From assembly GCA_964602475.1 (NCBI GenBank), contig CAZRRN010000008.1, positions 1-64,000 on the forward strand: 64,000 nucleotides of DNA. Reading direction: 5' to 3'. Below are positions 16,081 through 24,063 of the stretch, in pieces. The position numbers and the translations under genes are program-made. Within the stretch, counting starts at the first letter, position 1. Each line of letters starts with the position of its first letter. Source of the DNA: SZUA-448 sp964602475 (GTDB lineage: Bacteria; Bacillota; Clostridia; Lachnospirales; Lachnospiraceae). The notes beneath the pieces were generated by a model. That model saw only the letters and a list, made by a program, of their open reading frames with translations, did not search any database and was not told the origin of the DNA.

Positions 16081-17196
16081 ATGAAACAAATGAAACAGAA
16101 AACAATGATGAAACAGGATGCAACGGTGAAACAGAAAGAAGCACTGAAACAGAAAGAAGCGCTGAAACAGGAAGCAACAATGAAACAGGAAACAATGATG
16201 AAACAGAAAGCAACAAGCAGAGCACGAATCGTCAGTGTCCGGAGAGAAAGCTACACCGTAATATTGGTACAAGAAGACAATGCCCCGGTAAATGATACAG
16301 AATATACGGCTGTATTGAAAGGAACCTTTTATAAAGCCGGAGCGGAATACCCGATTATAGGAGATTATGTGGATGTTTGTTATAATCCGTCCGGTGAGTC
16401 CGTGATTGAACGAGTTTATCCGAGAAAAAGTGTCTTCCTGCGTTCCGATCAGTCCGGACATGCAGCGGGCTATGTAAAGAACATGAAGAGACAGGCTTTT
16501 GCAGCAAATTTTGATGATGTATTCATCGTAACGTCACTGAATCAGAATTTTAATCTGGACAGGATTGCGAGATATATCAGCATTACGCTGCAAAGCGGCG
16601 CAGAACCGGTTGTAATCCTTACCAAGGCAGATCTTTGCGAGGATGTCAAAGCATATGAAACACAGGTTTGCGCACTGTCTGACCGTGCAGAGGTGATTGC
16701 AGTCAGTGCAGTCAGCGGATTTGGACTTGACAGGCTGAATAAGTATATGAAGAAGGGAGCTACCATTGCGCTTCTTGGTTCCTCCGGTGTCGGAAAATCA
16801 ACCTTGATCAATGCGGTTGCAGGAAAGGAGGTTATGACGGTCGGTACCATCCGGGAAGAGGATGGTAGGGGGCGGCATACAACAACGCACCGGCAGATTA
16901 TCTACCTGCCGTCAGGAGTTGCGGTGATTGATACACCGGGAGTCCGTGAACTTGGGGTTGTACAGGCAGAGGAAGGAATTGATGATACTTTTGCTGATCT
17001 AACGGAGCTAACGGCTCTGTGCCGTTTCGGAAACTGTTCACACAGAACCGAGCCGGGGTGCGCAGTAAGGAGGGCACTGGAGAACGGGGAGCTTTCAGAA
17101 AAGCGTTGGAAAATGTATTGCAAGCTTCATGCTGAAAACAACTGGAGTACAAAAAAACTTTTTTCAACATCGAATAAACAGCTAACAGAAAAATAA
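16081..17196 (+). CDS. rsgA: Ribosome small-subunit GTPase RsgA with a repeat N-terminus
   Basis: 371 residues. After an unusual N-terminal tail of about 42 residues made of six-residue MKQxxx units comes the OB fold (ARIVSVRRESYTVIL to GDYVDV). Next is the circularly permuted GTPase: G4 LTKADL, G5 AVSAVSGFG, then G1 GSSGVGKSTLIN, G2 and G3 DTPGVRE. The C-terminal zinc motif CRFGNCSHRTEPGC follows. RsgA matures the 30S subunit near the decoding site. ATG at 16081 has AAGGAG at 16070-16075, the best ribosome site. Several in-frame ATGs inside the repeat (for example 16198) could give a protein without the tail. The gene sits behind a leader peptide and terminator, an unusual control for a ribosome-assembly factor. 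Confidence 0.9.
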   Translation: MKQMKQKTMMKQDATVKQKEALKQKEALKQEATMKQETMMKQKATSRARIVSVRRESYTVILVQEDNAPVNDTEYTAVLKGTFYKAGAEYPIIGDYVDVCYNPSGESVIERVYPRKSVFLRSDQSGHAAGYVKNMKRQAFAANFDDVFIVTSLNQNFNLDRIARYISITLQSGAEPVVILTKADLCEDVKAYETQVCALSDRAEVIAVSAVSGFGLDRLNKYMKKGATIALLGSSGVGKSTLINAVAGKEVMTVGTIREEDGRGRHTTTHRQIIYLPSGVAVIDTPGVRELGVVQAEEGIDDTFADLTELTALCRFGNCSHRTEPGCAVRRALENGELSEKRWKMYCKLHAENNWSTKKLFSTSNKQLTEK

Positions 17197-17278
17197 AATC
17201 ACAATACGAGATAATTAATGCAATACACTCACGAAACAAGAAGAAACGGTTGCCAAAGGAAATAAAGAGGAAATAGTA

Positions 17279-17307
17279 TTGAATAACTGAAGCAAATAGA
17301 TTATAAT
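17279..17307 (+). promoter_or_regulatory. Promoter of the TetR gene
   Basis: TTGAAT (17279-17284), 17-bp spacer, TATAAT (17302-17307), 39 bp before the start codon. Confidence 0.65.
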
Positions 17308-17346
17308 ATGTATATTATTATTCACAAGACAAATGGAGAAGCGATT

Positions 17347-17979
17347 ATGCCGGAGTCAAAAACCAATATGAAGGATCGTATTCTGGAGGCAACCGTACAA
17401 TGGAATACAGAACACCCGTTTCAAGAACCGCAGCTTACCCAGCTTGCCGCTCTGGTAGGCATTTCATCAAGGACACTAAGCCGGTATTTTCCAAGTAAGG
17501 AGGATTTACTTGGTCAGGCATCCATGAAGTACATTGCACAAAGAACAGAAGAATATAGAAATCTTCTTAAAATAATAAGCACGAGCGGATGTTCCGGCGT
17601 GAACCAGATTCGAACCTTCTTATGTGGACAAAAAACAGCATTCCAGAACGATCCGCTCAGTATTCAGGTTTTTGCAGTTGCGAATATGAGGTGTGCCGAA
17701 TATGCCATAAAAAACAGACAGCCGTTCAGTATGGCATCAGGTGAAGTGCGGCAGCTTATTATAGCAATGCTCGAAGCAGGAAAAAAGGATGGATCAATCA
17801 GAGCCGATCTTGATAACAGCTTAATGATCGAACTGATGACTGCAGGGTTTTACGGACTGATGCAGCAGATTGCCACGGTCTGTGCAACAGAATCAACTCA
17901 TTATGAAGAGAAAAAAACAGTTTCATTATATAAGGAATTCTGCAGGATGCTAGAGTGGTATGTAGATCCGACACGGTAA
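17347..17979 (+). CDS. TetR/AcrR-family transcriptional regulator
   Basis: 210 residues. The N-terminal helix-turn-helix is clear: MKDRILEATVQWNTEHPF, QLTQLAALVGISSRTLSRYF and the family signature PSKEDLLGQA. The C-terminal ligand domain (about 60-210) has the all-helical pattern of TetR_C but no recognisable ligand motif. ATG at 17347 has GGAG at 17335-17338; an in-frame ATG at 17308 immediately abuts the -10 and lacks a ribosome site. No efflux gene is adjacent. The next gene downstream is the cyclic-di-GMP enzyme 119 bp away, so its target is not obvious from context. Confidence 0.88.
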   Translation: MPESKTNMKDRILEATVQWNTEHPFQEPQLTQLAALVGISSRTLSRYFPSKEDLLGQASMKYIAQRTEEYRNLLKIISTSGCSGVNQIRTFLCGQKTAFQNDPLSIQVFAVANMRCAEYAIKNRQPFSMASGEVRQLIIAMLEAGKKDGSIRADLDNSLMIELMTAGFYGLMQQIATVCATESTHYEEKKTVSLYKEFCRMLEWYVDPTR

Positions 17980-17995
17980 TTTTTTGCATTTCTGT

Positions 17996-18005
17996 GACAT
18001 ATGTC
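17996..18005. promoter_or_regulatory. Extra GACATATGTC palindrome upstream of the c-di-GMP gene
   Basis: Exact copy of the 10-bp core found in the PadR operator array, in the context TGTGACATATGTCTGTCA. It lies about 95 bp before the GGDEF/EAL gene and 17 bp after the TetR stop. Confidence 0.45.
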
Positions 18006-18098
18006 TGTCAAATGAAAAAAAGTCTGGTAAAGGGGGATGCAGCGATATAAGGATAAAGAAAAAAGATATGCAATACTATACGAACAGGTGGTGTATTA

Positions 18099-20771
18099 AT
18101 GACTCAGAAGAAACAAATTCTTGTAGTGGATGACAATAATATCAATCGTGCGGTCTTATGTAAAATACTTAATGCTGACGGTTATAAAACCTTGGAGGCA
18201 GGGAACGGACAAGAAGCGCTGAATCTTTTGGCAGGGAAAGGCCGGGAAGCAGCATTGATGCTTCTGGATATTTCGATGCCGGTCATGAACGGATATGAAC
18301 TGCTTGACCAGATGACGCAGCAGGGCAGTATCACGCGGATACCTGTAATTATAACAACCGGAGCAGAGGATGAGAGCACAGAAGTAAGGTGCCTGGAACG
18401 GGGTGCATCAGATTTCTTAAGAAAACCTTATAATGCAGAATTAGTACAGCACAGGGTTAAGAGTCTTCTTAGGTTGTGGGAAACCGCGGCGCTGATAAGC
18501 AGACTTGAAGTTGACCAATTAACCGGCGTTTACAGCAAGGAATTTTTCTATCGCCATGCAGAAGAACTTCTGGACAGGAATTCCGCTGACGTATTCAGTA
18601 TTATTTATGTGGACATAGATGATTTCAAAATGATTAATGCACGTTATGGCTCGGCAGCAGGGGATGAACTGCTTAGATATCTGGCGGCTTATTATCAGAA
18701 GCTTGTCGGGAAGGATGGAATCTGCGGACGAATTGGTGGGGATATCTTTGTTCTGCTAATGAAAGAAAGCAGAAAGAATAAAAAGAAGGAACCGGATTAT
18801 TTTGACACTTTGGAGTTTGCTGATGCACCTGTCAAGGGATTTCAATTAAAGTGCGGGATATATCCGGTTAAAAACAGAAGTTTGTCCATTGCGGATATGT
18901 GTGACCGGGCAAAGCTGGCAGTTGCAACAATTAAGCACCAGTATGGATTTCATTATGCAGTATATAGCGATTCCATGCTGACGCGTGCACTTAGGGAACA
19001 TCAGCTGGCGGACGGGATGGAGGAAGCTCTGGAAAAAGGGCAGTTTTCTGTTTATCTTCAGCCGAAGCATTGTACAGAAAATAAAGCAGTAGCCGGAGCG
19101 GAGGCTTTGGTGAGGTGGAATCATCCGGAGCTTGGATTCATTTCTCCGGGAGAGTTCATTTCAATGTTTGAACGCAATGGGTTTATTACAAAAGTTGATG
19201 AATACATGCTCAGAGAGGTCTGCCGGTTTCTTGGAAGATGGATCTCGCAGGGAATAACACCGGTTCCTATTTCTGTTAATATTTCACGGGCAGACTTTGT
19301 TTTGAACGATCTTCCGGAACGAATTACCGGCTGTGTGGATGCTTATAATATCCCACATGAATTAATTCATCTGGAAATAACAGAATCTGCTTATACAAGT
19401 GATCCGCGTCAGATTATTGCAGATGTCTCTGCACTGCAGGATATGGGCTTTCTCATTGAGATGGATGATTTTGGGTCAGGCTACTCGTCACTGAATATGC
19501 TTTCCGAGCTTCCGATTGACATTTTAAAGCTGGATATGAGGTTTGTACAGAGCGGAAATGACCGGATAAAGGGCAGCAAGCGAAATATACTCAGCTTTAT
19601 AATCAGTCTGTCAAAATGGCTTCAGCTTCCCACAATTGCGGAGGGGGTGGAGACGCAGGACGAATTTGACCAGTTAAAGGCGATGGGCTGTAATCTGATA
19701 CAGGGCTTCTTCTTTTCAAAGCCGATGCCTGCGGAGGAGTTTGTAAGCTATATGGAAAAGCAACCTCTGAACTGTAATGCTGAAAAGACAAATGAGACTA
19801 TCGAACTTCTGACTCCTGATTCATTTGAAACAGACGGGGAACGACCCCTTATACTTGTGACAGAGGATATCGAAAGTAATCGGGAAATTATGAGGGCGCT
19901 ACTCTCTCCGTCCTATCGCGTAGCTCTGACCGAGAACGGAAAAGAAGCATGTGAATACCTTATGGCGCATCACAATGACATTGCATGTATGCTGCTTGAC
20001 CTTCTGATGCCGGTTATGGATGGATTTCAGGTGTTGGAATTCATGCAGTCGAATGGCATGATTAACGAGATTCCGGTAATAATCACAACGGAAACCGGAA
20101 GCAACAGTGAACTTCGGGCACTTCATCTTGGTGCGGACAGCTTTGTCGGAAAACCATATAATTCGGAGATTTTACTGCATCATGTCAGAAAAGCAGTAGA
20201 AGAGAAGAGCTTTTGGAAGCTTCGAAGAGAATTTGAAAACCAGAAGGGTGCACTTTATGAAAAAGCCTATTTGGACGAGCTGACAAATCTGCTTAATCGG
20301 CATGGGCTGTCGGAAGCAATGAATCGGCTGACATACAATGAAAAATACACGGCTGTTATACTTGACATTGATGATCTAAAGAAATTCAACGATACAGAAG
20401 GACATGCTGCCGGCGATGATGTAATCCGTACAGTAGCGGATGTTATTAAGAAGGAAACACGGGAGCGGGATATTATCGCACGAATCGGCGGAGATGAATT
20501 TATGGTTTTGTTTCGTGAAATGGACAATCCCAAAGTTGCTCTTTATAAGGGAACCAGATTGTGTATGCGGATTGGGGAAGCCGCGGTACCGGGGAAACAG
20601 TTTTTCCTTTCCTGTTCTGCGGGGATAACGCTGGCCTGTCAGTCAGAAACCTTTTCGGAAGTCTTCAAAAGAGCGGACACGGCACTGTATTATGCAAAAC
20701 GGGAGAAAAAGGGAGGGTGTTGTCTATGGGAGAGCCAGATGTCCGTCAGAAATACAGAAACTAACGAATAG
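18099..20771 (+). CDS. Double-receiver cyclic-di-GMP enzyme (REC-GGDEF*-EAL-REC-GGDEF)
   Basis: 890 residues. REC1 (about 5-122; phospho-acceptor Asp57, Lys109). First GGDEF-like domain (140-290) with the degenerate site GGDIF at 213-217. EAL domain (300-555) with EAL at 335-337, SVNIS, EITES, DDFGSGYSSL, LKLD, AEGVET and QGFFFSKP, so the phosphodiesterase looks catalytically complete. REC2 (582-700; Asp634, KP at 685-686). Second GGDEF (720-885) with an intact GGDEF at 797-801. It should both make and degrade cyclic di-GMP, each end possibly gated by its own receiver. No membrane segment. ATG at 18099 has AGGTGG upstream. An HPt gene and a hybrid kinase follow closely, probably its phosphate donors. 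Confidence 0.92.
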   Translation: MTQKKQILVVDDNNINRAVLCKILNADGYKTLEAGNGQEALNLLAGKGREAALMLLDISMPVMNGYELLDQMTQQGSITRIPVIITTGAEDESTEVRCLERGASDFLRKPYNAELVQHRVKSLLRLWETAALISRLEVDQLTGVYSKEFFYRHAEELLDRNSADVFSIIYVDIDDFKMINARYGSAAGDELLRYLAAYYQKLVGKDGICGRIGGDIFVLLMKESRKNKKKEPDYFDTLEFADAPVKGFQLKCGIYPVKNRSLSIADMCDRAKLAVATIKHQYGFHYAVYSDSMLTRALREHQLADGMEEALEKGQFSVYLQPKHCTENKAVAGAEALVRWNHPELGFISPGEFISMFERNGFITKVDEYMLREVCRFLGRWISQGITPVPISVNISRADFVLNDLPERITGCVDAYNIPHELIHLEITESAYTSDPRQIIADVSALQDMGFLIEMDDFGSGYSSLNMLSELPIDILKLDMRFVQSGNDRIKGSKRNILSFIISLSKWLQLPTIAEGVETQDEFDQLKAMGCNLIQGFFFSKPMPAEEFVSYMEKQPLNCNAEKTNETIELLTPDSFETDGERPLILVTEDIESNREIMRALLSPSYRVALTENGKEACEYLMAHHNDIACMLLDLLMPVMDGFQVLEFMQSNGMINEIPVIITTETGSNSELRALHLGADSFVGKPYNSEILLHHVRKAVEEKSFWKLRREFENQKGALYEKAYLDELTNLLNRHGLSEAMNRLTYNEKYTAVILDIDDLKKFNDTEGHAAGDDVIRTVADVIKKETRERDIIARIGGDEFMVLFREMDNPKVALYKGTRLCMRIGEAAVPGKQFFLSCSAGITLACQSETFSEVFKRADTALYYAKREKKGGCCLWESQMSVRNTETNE

Positions 20772-20785
20772 GAGAAGCTTGTAAT

Positions 20786-21133
20786 ATGAACCGATATAAA
20801 CTGTTCAAAGCAGGAATCCATGCCAGTGAAGGAGTCGAACGAGTTGGCGGAAATGCAGAAGCTTATGAGTCGATGCTCGTTCGATTTCCAAAGGATCCGT
20901 ATTTTTCTCGATTGTGCGAAGCGATTACTCAAAAGAATGTCGAAACAGCTTTTGAAGCAGCACATGCATTAAAGGGTATTGTAGGAAATCTCAGTATGAA
21001 CAGAATGTATGATGATTTGGTTCCGCTTGTTGAACAGCTTCGGGGCGGAAGCATGGAAGGTGCAGACGAGCTGCTGTACGTTATCCGGCAGGATTACAAT
21101 GCAGTAATCGAGGCGGTGGAACAGATGATGTGA
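20786..21133 (+). CDS. Standalone HPt phosphotransfer protein
   Basis: 115 residues, entirely a histidine phosphotransfer domain. The motif AAHALKGIVGNLSM places the phosphorylated histidine at residue 60, within a four-helix-bundle pattern. AGGAG lies just before the ATG. The start is 14 bp after the stop of the double-receiver enzyme, and the hybrid kinase follows, so all three are very likely cotranscribed. The obvious role is to carry phosphate from the receiver of the kinase (Asp853) to one or both receivers of the cyclic-di-GMP enzyme. That routing is inferred from gene order. Confidence 0.9.
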   Translation: MNRYKLFKAGIHASEGVERVGGNAEAYESMLVRFPKDPYFSRLCEAITQKNVETAFEAAHALKGIVGNLSMNRMYDDLVPLVEQLRGGSMEGADELLYVIRQDYNAVIEAVEQMM

Positions 21134-21141
21134 GGTGAGTA

Positions 21142-21229
21142 GTGTGAAAGATGAATCATTCACACGCAGCTTTGTGCCTGCGCGGTGCTTGACACAAGGT
21201 CTGTTATACGCAAAAAGCAGCGCAGGAAT
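21142..21229 (+). repeat. Hairpin element with 31-bp dispersed repeat, copy B
   Basis: A hairpin GTGTGAA / TTCACAC (21142-21165) is followed by GTGCCTGCGC (21174-21183, a 10-mer also found at 4125-4134). The 31-bp repeat at 21199-21229 shared with 14036-14066 comes next. CCTGCGC and GCGCAGG within it can pair over a 36-base loop. Confidence 0.65.
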
Positions 21230-21239
21230 TGAGTCTATT

Positions 21240-24032
21240 ATGAAAAAGAAATCCGGTATATTCCTGATTTTATTCTGTCTGCTTCTTTTTCTGGTACCGA
21301 GTGGAGTGCAGCAAGGTTCTGCAGTCGGCGATGGCACTGTAATCCGAGTAGGCTTATATCCCTTGGGAAGATATCATTATTATGACGAAAACGGAACTCC
21401 TGCAGGGTATGAGGTGGAATACCTAAGCAGGATAGCAGAGGAAACCGGATGGAGCTATGAGTATGTTTTTCTTGAAAGCTGGAGCCTTGGAGAAGAACTG
21501 TTAATGAACGGAGAGCTGGACCTGCTTTCTCCGGCAGAAATGACTCGTGAACGGGTCAATGATTTTTTATTTACCGACAGTGCACTGGGTGGAAGTTATA
21601 TGATTATCTGCACTACAGATTCAGGTATGCGATATGAGGATATTACTGCAATTTCAAAGATGCGTATCGCTACTGAAAAAGGCACTTCTCTTGTGGAACG
21701 TTACAGAATATGGGCAGAAATGCAGGGTATTCCATATAATCTGATTGAATATGACAGTTACGAACTGGCTTCGGCTGCTTTGAAGCGCGGGGACGTGGAT
21801 GCGCTGCTTCGAAGCAGCTTTGAATACACAGACGGACTCAATGTGGTTGCACGGATCAGCTATAGTGAGTATTATTTTATGATGAATGCTCAAAATGTCG
21901 ATTTAAAGAATGAACTGGATGAAGCGGTTACCGCGCTTCAGATTGCGAATCCGCTTTTCCGTATTGAACTGACAGATGAATATTTTCAGGATATTAATAA
22001 GGATCCGATAACAGTTGCCGAACAGACAATGATAGAAGAACTTGATCCGATTTGTATAGCTGTACCGGTTGACCGCAGACCGATGGCTTATTTGGATTCC
22101 ACAGGAAAGGTAACCGGTATAGCGATAGAGATTCTGGAAAAGATTGCAGAAAACACAGGCTTACGTTTTCAATACATTCCGTATGCAAACGGAGCAGCGA
22201 CCGCTAACGCGCTGCTGAGCGGTGAATGCAGCCTAAAAATCCCGGCGGGACTTCCGGCGACACTGGCTTATGGACTGGAGGGATTAGTTCAAAGTGAAGT
22301 CTTGATGGACTTTGCTTTATCGGTAGTTTCTGTAAACGGAGCAGATCCCACGGGAAAGGACAGCTGGACAGTGGCGGTTACGGAAGATTCTGTCGGCATG
22401 GGTGACGTAATCGAAAAGACTTACGGAAACTGCGAGGTTTACAGATATTCAGACTGGAATGCAGCCTGTGATGCACTTCTTAAGGGTGAAGTAGATGCAG
22501 TGGCAGTAAATAATGCCGCAGCCAGCTATCAGCTTCAGAAGCCAAGGTACGAGAAAATCTGTCTGGTATCGTCGGTTTCTATCTCCACTCCGATTTGTGT
22601 CGGCGGATTTGACGAATCAAGAGAGATAATCAAAATTATTAATAAAAGCATGAAACAGCTTGACAGCGGAATGATACAGAATATCATTACCAAGTACACC
22701 AGTATCCATGATTATGAGTATAGAACAGCGGATTATCTTTATAAGTATAAAGGTATAATAATTACGTTGGCAGCAGTTCTTATTCTGATTCTTATACTTC
22801 TGTTAATCTACCGCAATAATCGAAAAAAGTACGAAGCAGCATTGCTTAAAAATAACCGTGACCTAGAGGAAGCAACCTGTGCAAAGGAACGGTTTTTCTC
22901 CCATTTAAGCCACGACATTCGCACACCTATGAACGGAATCCTGGGAACCGTAGAGATTACGCGTGGCTGTGGTCGCTGTTCTGAATATGAAACTGCACTG
23001 GAGGACATCAAAAGTGCAGGTGATTTTATGATGATGCTCCTAAATGATGTTCTCGATATCAGTAAAATCAACAACAACAATTATGAACTTTGCCCGGAGT
23101 TTTACCCATTCCCGGAATTTGAGAAAACAATCCATTCCGTAATGGAACCAAGGGCGAAGGAAAAGAACATTACATTTTTGATCAGCTGTTCGTTTACGGA
23201 AAATATGCAGGCGAAGCTGGACAGAATCCGTATCCAGCAGATTTTTATCAATCTTCTTGGTAATGCAGTTAAATTTACACCGAATGGTGGGAAGGTTGAG
23301 CTGTTAATTAATCATCAGGTAATCAGAGACGGAATCTGGAATCTTGAGTTGACGGTCAGGGACAACGGCTGCGGAATGAGTGAGGAATTTGTCCGTACAC
23401 GACTTTTTAAGGAATTTGAACAGGAGCGCAATGACAATAACCGTGAGAGCGGGACGGGACTCGGAATGTTCATTGTCAAAAAGCTGATTGATAAAATGGG
23501 AGGGAGTATTGACTGCAGCAGTGTTCCGGGAGAGGGAACCGTGCTTCATGTTCTGCTTTCAGAGGTGGAGGTACAGCCGTATAGCGGAAAAACAGATTCA
23601 AATACAGAACTTCCTGCTTATACCGGACTGGTCGGTAAACGGATTCTTCTGTGTGAGGATCAGCCGCTGAATACTAAGGTTGCAAAGAAACTGCTGGAAA
23701 GAGAAGGGATGATTGTGGAAACTGCTGAGAACGGACAGATCGGAACAGAGATGGTTGCAGCAGCAGAACCCTACCGGTACGATGCGATTTTAATGGATCT
23801 GCGTATGCCGGTTATGGATGGGTTTCGTGCTTCGGAGGTAATTCGTGGGATGAATCGTGAAGACGCAAAAACAATTCCGATTATTGCCATGAGTGCGAAT
23901 ACTTCGGAGGAAGATGTCAGCGCGAGTTTTCAGGCAGGAATGAATGCACACTTGTCTAAACCGATCGAACCTGATAAACTATATCATACCTTGAATTATG
24001 TTACACAGCAAAAGCAACCACAACAAAAGTAA
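21240..24032 (+). CDS. Hybrid sensor histidine kinase with two solute-binding domains
   Basis: 930 residues. Signal-type N-terminus (KKKSGIFLILFCLLLFLVP), then two tandem periplasmic solute-binding family 3 domains (about 35-255, IRVGLYPLGRYHYYDENG..., and 270-500, ICIAVPVDRRPMAYLDSTG...). A transmembrane helix (about 515-535) follows, then HisKA with His558 (HLSHDIRTPMNGI) and HATPase with N (NLLGNAVKFTPNGG) and G boxes (DNGCGMS, GTGLGMFIVKKL). A receiver has Asp853 (LMDLRMPVMDG). It probably senses amino acids or similar small solutes outside the cell (EvgS/BvgS-like layout). ATG at 21240 is chosen from the signal sequence; an in-frame GTG at 21144 is possible but would run through the repeat element. 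Cotranscription with HPt is likely. Confidence 0.9.
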   Translation: MKKKSGIFLILFCLLLFLVPSGVQQGSAVGDGTVIRVGLYPLGRYHYYDENGTPAGYEVEYLSRIAEETGWSYEYVFLESWSLGEELLMNGELDLLSPAEMTRERVNDFLFTDSALGGSYMIICTTDSGMRYEDITAISKMRIATEKGTSLVERYRIWAEMQGIPYNLIEYDSYELASAALKRGDVDALLRSSFEYTDGLNVVARISYSEYYFMMNAQNVDLKNELDEAVTALQIANPLFRIELTDEYFQDINKDPITVAEQTMIEELDPICIAVPVDRRPMAYLDSTGKVTGIAIEILEKIAENTGLRFQYIPYANGAATANALLSGECSLKIPAGLPATLAYGLEGLVQSEVLMDFALSVVSVNGADPTGKDSWTVAVTEDSVGMGDVIEKTYGNCEVYRYSDWNAACDALLKGEVDAVAVNNAAASYQLQKPRYEKICLVSSVSISTPICVGGFDESREIIKIINKSMKQLDSGMIQNIITKYTSIHDYEYRTADYLYKYKGIIITLAAVLILILILLLIYRNNRKKYEAALLKNNRDLEEATCAKERFFSHLSHDIRTPMNGILGTVEITRGCGRCSEYETALEDIKSAGDFMMMLLNDVLDISKINNNNYELCPEFYPFPEFEKTIHSVMEPRAKEKNITFLISCSFTENMQAKLDRIRIQQIFINLLGNAVKFTPNGGKVELLINHQVIRDGIWNLELTVRDNGCGMSEEFVRTRLFKEFEQERNDNNRESGTGLGMFIVKKLIDKMGGSIDCSSVPGEGTVLHVLLSEVEVQPYSGKTDSNTELPAYTGLVGKRILLCEDQPLNTKVAKKLLEREGMIVETAENGQIGTEMVAAAEPYRYDAILMDLRMPVMDGFRASEVIRGMNREDAKTIPIIAMSANTSEEDVSASFQAGMNAHLSKPIEPDKLYHTLNYVTQQKQPQQK

Positions 24033-24063
24033 CCACAGGAAGGAAAAATCAGAAGTGAGCGCT

